Origin: Promethearchaeota archaeon
Lineage (GTDB): Archaea; Asgardarchaeota; Lokiarchaeia; Sigynarchaeales; MK-D1
DNA length: 7,747 bases
Direction: 5' to 3'
Assembly (NCBI GenBank): GCA_016839385.1
Contig: JAEOUK010000350.1
Location: 1-7,747, forward strand
The translations under genes were made by a program, and so were the position numbers. Every line of letters begins with the position of its first letter. Positions within the stretch are counted from its first letter, which is position 1. Below are positions 5,391 through 7,747 of the stretch, in pieces. The notes under the pieces are model-generated. The model was not told the origin of the DNA. It made no database searches and saw only the letters and a list, made by a program, of their open reading frames with translations.

Positions 5391-6672
5391 ATTTGAAATA
5401 CTCCAATGTGGTTTTATAGGCTTGATCTATATATTTTTGAATTGTCTCACTAAAAAAGAAGTCAAAAGTGTCGACTTCTTCATGTTCTAAATCTATTACT
5501 TGGTCTTGCTCCTCGGGAGTTCGAATCTGCAATTCTGTTGTTTGCCCCAATAACGCAGAAAATATTGTCCCAGCGTAACTACCAACAGTTAATTCATCTT
5601 CATCTGATCTTAACTCTTTTTTAAATCTGAATCCCAGCATGCAAGGATTAAGGGTCGATGTACGAGATTTTGGGTCTAGATCAAAAACGTGAATCGGAAA
5701 ATTAGCGCCAAGACCCCCGTCAACGATAAGAGAGGCGTTTGATAAATCATTTTTGACTGGAGAGATTTTTCCATCCTGGTAACTAAGATATACTGGTTTA
5801 AAGACAAAAGGAATACTGACACTCATTCTCAGAGCATCGGCTACACATAAATCCTTCCACTGTTCATCATTACGAAAATATAAGGTTTGTTTTTTAGTAA
5901 TATCAAAGCCAGTTACAACCAAATCAATTCCAAATTCATCATAAAACTGTTGAAAAGTGCAATTTTTGATCCCAGATTTTTTCTTTATTAACAAATCAGC
6001 AAATTCTCTCGAAAACTCGGATAAAAAGAAACCTAAATCGTATTTTAAACTATTCAGACTCTCAGTTGTATGTAGTAGTTTATTGGATGCAATTTCCATT
6101 GTATCCTTCAACTCAGTATCATCCGAATGTTCTATTTCTTGAGTTGTTTTTTTAAATTTGCTGCTAAAATACCATCTAATAATATATGTGAGTAGTTTTT
6201 TTCCAGCCTGATTTAAAGCTTTTCCAGGTACTTTTAAAACTCGTTTCACAGAAAATTTTTCTTCTAAAATATGCTTTTTCCAATATTCATCGAATAATTC
6301 TTTATCTTCCGGAATATTATCCCGTTGAATAATATATCGTGGATTTTCCGGAGTATACACAGTGGGAACTTTCCCATATTCCACTTTATCTAAAGTCTCT
6401 ATTCCATAATCCCCAGTTAAGATATCTTCCATTTCATTTGGAGTATGACCTGTAGCTATCAATAACGCTACTAAGGAACCGATACTTGTACCCGCAACAC
6501 CTCTGATACTAAAAGGATCTAATCTATAAACCTCTTTTTCTCCAATTTTTTTCTTAACATATCGAAAAATTCCAAGATCTCCAAGTGCTTTTAATGCACC
6601 CAGATAGATAGGACCCTTTCCACCACCACCTTCAAAACATAAATAGTGAACATGATTAGCTGAAATCTTCAC
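5389..6672 (-). CDS. Patatin-like phospholipase / acyl hydrolase (complete paralogue)
   Basis: This 427-residue protein has all the catalytic elements of the patatin family. These are the oxyanion-hole glycine loop GGGGKG (15-20), the nucleophile elbow GTSIG (61-65) with Ser63, and the DGG motif (318-320) with Asp318 of the Ser-Asp dyad. Family members hydrolyse ester bonds of phospholipids or neutral acyl lipids. The 255 residues between Ser and Asp exceed the usual distance, because about 120-235 form a helical, charged insertion that includes an amphipathic stretch (GKKLLTYIIRWYFSSKFKK, 157-175) that could touch membranes. No signal peptide; cytoplasmic or peripheral membrane location is inferred. 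The start is GTG at 6672: an in-frame TGA lies at 6685-6687 and no ATG precedes the glycine loop. There is no Shine-Dalgarno; a TATA-like box 26-27 nt upstream suggests a leaderless mRNA. A tandem paralogue lies 143 nt upstream on the same strand. Confidence 0.9.
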   Translation of the reverse strand: MKISANHVHYLCFEGGGGKGPIYLGALKALGDLGIFRYVKKKIGEKEVYRLDPFSIRGVAGTSIGSLVALLIATGHTPNEMEDILTGDYGIETLDKVEYGKVPTVYTPENPRYIIQRDNIPEDKELFDEYWKKHILEEKFSVKRVLKVPGKALNQAGKKLLTYIIRWYFSSKFKKTTQEIEHSDDTELKDTMEIASNKLLHTTESLNSLKYDLGFFLSEFSREFADLLIKKKSGIKNCTFQQFYDEFGIDLVVTGFDITKKQTLYFRNDEQWKDLCVADALRMSVSIPFVFKPVYLSYQDGKISPVKNDLSNASLIVDGGLGANFPIHVFDLDPKSRTSTLNPCMLGFRFKKELRSDEDELTVGSYAGTIFSALLGQTTELQIRTPEEQDQVIDLEHEEVDTFDFFFSETIQKYIDQAYKTTLEYFK

Positions 6673-6692
6673 ATGTAAAGAAATTCAATCTC

Positions 6693-6703
6693 TTTTTTAA
6701 AAA
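6693..6703 (-). promoter_or_regulatory. TATA-like box of the complete patatin gene
   Basis: On the minus strand TTTTTAAAAAA has its T-A step 26-27 nt before the GTG start at 6672, the same box type and distance as before the plus-strand gene at 2737. This supports separate leaderless transcription rather than read-through from the upstream paralogue. Confidence 0.45.
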
Positions 6704-6708
6704 TTTTA

Positions 6709-6721
6709 TTGAAAATTTCAA
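6709..6721. promoter_or_regulatory. Palindrome TTGAAA-A-TTTCAA upstream of the patatin TATA box
   Basis: A perfect inverted repeat with 6-bp arms and a 1-bp centre lies just upstream of the TATA-like element on the minus strand, where archaeal activators or TFB-recognition elements act. It is AT-rich, so chance is possible. The binding protein is unknown. Confidence 0.3.
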
Positions 6722-6815
6722 CGATTTTTTCAAAAAAAGAGAGAAAATTTGTTGAATCTACAATCATGGAATTTTAAGGATTTTTTTTAGATTGTGTATA
6801 TGAAGAATAAAACAA

Positions 6816-7747
6816 TCATTTAAAATATTCTAGGGTAGTATTATATGCCAACTCTATGTATCTCTTGGTTTTTTCACTATACAAGAAATCCAAAGCATTA
6901 ATCTCCTCATGTTCTAATTCTACGACCTGATCTTTCTCTTCTTCCGTACGGATTTGCATTTCTGTTGTCATGCCAAGTAAAGCAAAAAAGAGTTTTTCGA
7001 AGTATTCTGCTACATTCATTTCTTCATCTGGCTTGTTTATAGTACGTTTGAGTCTGAATCCGAGAACAGAATTATTTAATTTAGATGATCGTGATTTTGT
7101 TTCATCAAAAACGTGTAGTGGAAAATTTATTCCAACACCTCCATCAATTATCATATCGCCATTCTTCAAATCATCATCAACTGGTAGAATTTTGCCATTA
7201 GCGTAGTTTAGGTATACAGGTTTAAATAAAAAGGGAATACTGACAGACATTCTAACTGCATCGGCAATACATAAATCACCCCACTGGTCATCATTTCGGA
7301 ATATTAAGACTTCATTTCTCGTCATGTTGAAACCGGTGATTACAAGATCTATTTTAAATTCTTTATAGAACTGCTTGAATGTACAATTTTTGATTCCTGA
7401 TTTCTTCTCAATTTGTAGATCTATAAAGTCTCTAACAAATTCAGATACAAAAAATCCTAATTCGTATTTTAAACTGTTTAAACTGTCATCAGAATGGAGA
7501 ATTTTTTCGAATGCATTTTTTGTTGTGGCGATCTGAAGTACAGAATTTTCTGAATTTTCTGGATCGTTCTTAATTTCTTTTTTCCCCTGTGTGTCAACAT
7601 ACCAACGCAATAGACTTGCGATTACATTCCTGCTGAAACGGTTCATAACTTTACTTGGAAGTTGCATAATTCTTGAAGTAGTGCGTTTATCGCTACGAAT
7701 ATAATGTTTCCAAAAGCTGTCAAGCATTTCTTGTTCCTCTGGTTTTG
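6816..7747 (-). CDS. Patatin-like acyl hydrolase paralogue, N-terminus beyond window
   Basis: The frame is open from the right edge to TGA at 6816-6818. The first Met in the window (7725-7727) is internal: the six codons before it read KPEEQE and align with the PEDKE region (about residue 121) of the neighbouring paralogue, so roughly 120 N-terminal residues, including the glycine loop and GxSxG serine, lie outside. The visible part contains DGG (Asp codon at 7143-7145) in IIDGGVGINFPLHVF. The C-terminal half is clearly over half identical to the downstream copy, with identical runs KKSGIKNCTF, RMSVSIPF and NTTLEYFK/KTTLEYFK. The helical insertion between is much more diverged. This is a tandem duplication followed by divergence, with different lipid preference or partners a possible reason. 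Catalytic competence cannot be judged without the missing serine. Confidence 0.85.
   Translation of the reverse strand, partial: KPEEQEMLDSFWKHYIRSDKRTTSRIMQLPSKVMNRFSRNVIASLLRWYVDTQGKKEIKNDPENSENSVLQIATTKNAFEKILHSDDSLNSLKYELGFFVSEFVRDFIDLQIEKKSGIKNCTFKQFYKEFKIDLVITGFNMTRNEVLIFRNDDQWGDLCIADAVRMSVSIPFLFKPVYLNYANGKILPVDDDLKNGDMIIDGGVGINFPLHVFDETKSRSSKLNNSVLGFRLKRTINKPDEEMNVAEYFEKLFFALLGMTTEMQIRTEEEKDQVVELEHEEINALDFLYSEKTKRYIELAYNTTLEYFK

Noticed and set aside
5957..6142. Plus-strand 61-codon frame within the patatin gene
   Set aside because: It is antisense to the patatin insertion; a shadow frame.
6790..6817. GATTGT...ACAATC stem as a terminator of the second patatin gene
   Set aside because: Six weak base pairs with a 16-nt loop, overlapping the stop codon, and no T tract on the minus-strand RNA side.
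6970..7206. Plus-strand 78-codon frame within the second patatin gene
   Set aside because: It is antisense to a region conserved between the two paralogues, including the DGG motif.
6816..7727. Second patatin copy as a truncated pseudogene starting at the Met at 7727
   Set aside because: The frame stays open upstream of that Met and the extra residues align with the paralogue, so the missing N-terminus is a window-edge effect.

Overview
The window is AT-rich (roughly one third G+C by eye) and looks archaeal. Internal genes carry GGTGA Shine-Dalgarno cores. Several first-in-transcript genes have no Shine-Dalgarno site but have a T/A-rich TATA-like box centred about 26-27 nt before the start codon, the pattern of leaderless archaeal mRNAs. 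A FLVCR-like MFS transporter, an arsenite methyltransferase operon and patatin-like proteins in such a context would fit an Asgard archaeon (Heimdall/Hod-type), but the lineage is a guess; only 'archaeon' is reasonably supported. There are no tRNA or rRNA genes, insertion sequences or CRISPR arrays, and no gene-free stretch over 300 bases.

Layout, left to right. Positions 1-1026 (minus) hold the N-terminal 342 codons of an exported BNR/Asp-box (sialidase-fold) protein that runs off the left edge. Positions 1082-2614 (minus) are a compact arsenic operon transcribed arsM, arsN2, arsR, with a 4-nt gap and then a 4-nt ATGA overlap. It encodes an As(III) S-adenosylmethionine methyltransferase, an ArsN2-type GNAT acetyltransferase and an ArsR repressor. 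Its start region (2634-2681) holds a perfect 14-bp palindrome and three TAGTATATA repeats, a good candidate ArsR operator overlapping the TATA box. Divergent from arsM, at 2737-4050 (plus), is a 437-residue multi-pass membrane protein of no family I can name with confidence. It is followed by a T-tract and a 7-bp inverted repeat, and then at 4137-5369 (plus) by an MFS transporter with the signature regions of the FLVCR/SLC49 family. Convergent with it, after a 19-bp T-rich gap, are two tandem minus-strand patatin-like acyl hydrolase paralogues: 5389-6672 (complete, GTG start, Ser63/Asp318 dyad) and 6816-7747 (cut by the right edge).

How the parts may work together. The ars genes form a self-regulated detoxification unit by methylation and acetylation rather than by a recognisable efflux pump; no ArsB, Acr3, ArsP or ArsJ is visible here. 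The divergent membrane protein could be co-controlled because it shares the operator region, but it has its own closer promoter-like box. A possible functional link between the FLVCR-like transporter (choline, ethanolamine or heme in animals) and the patatin-like lipases is only a hypothesis from adjacency.
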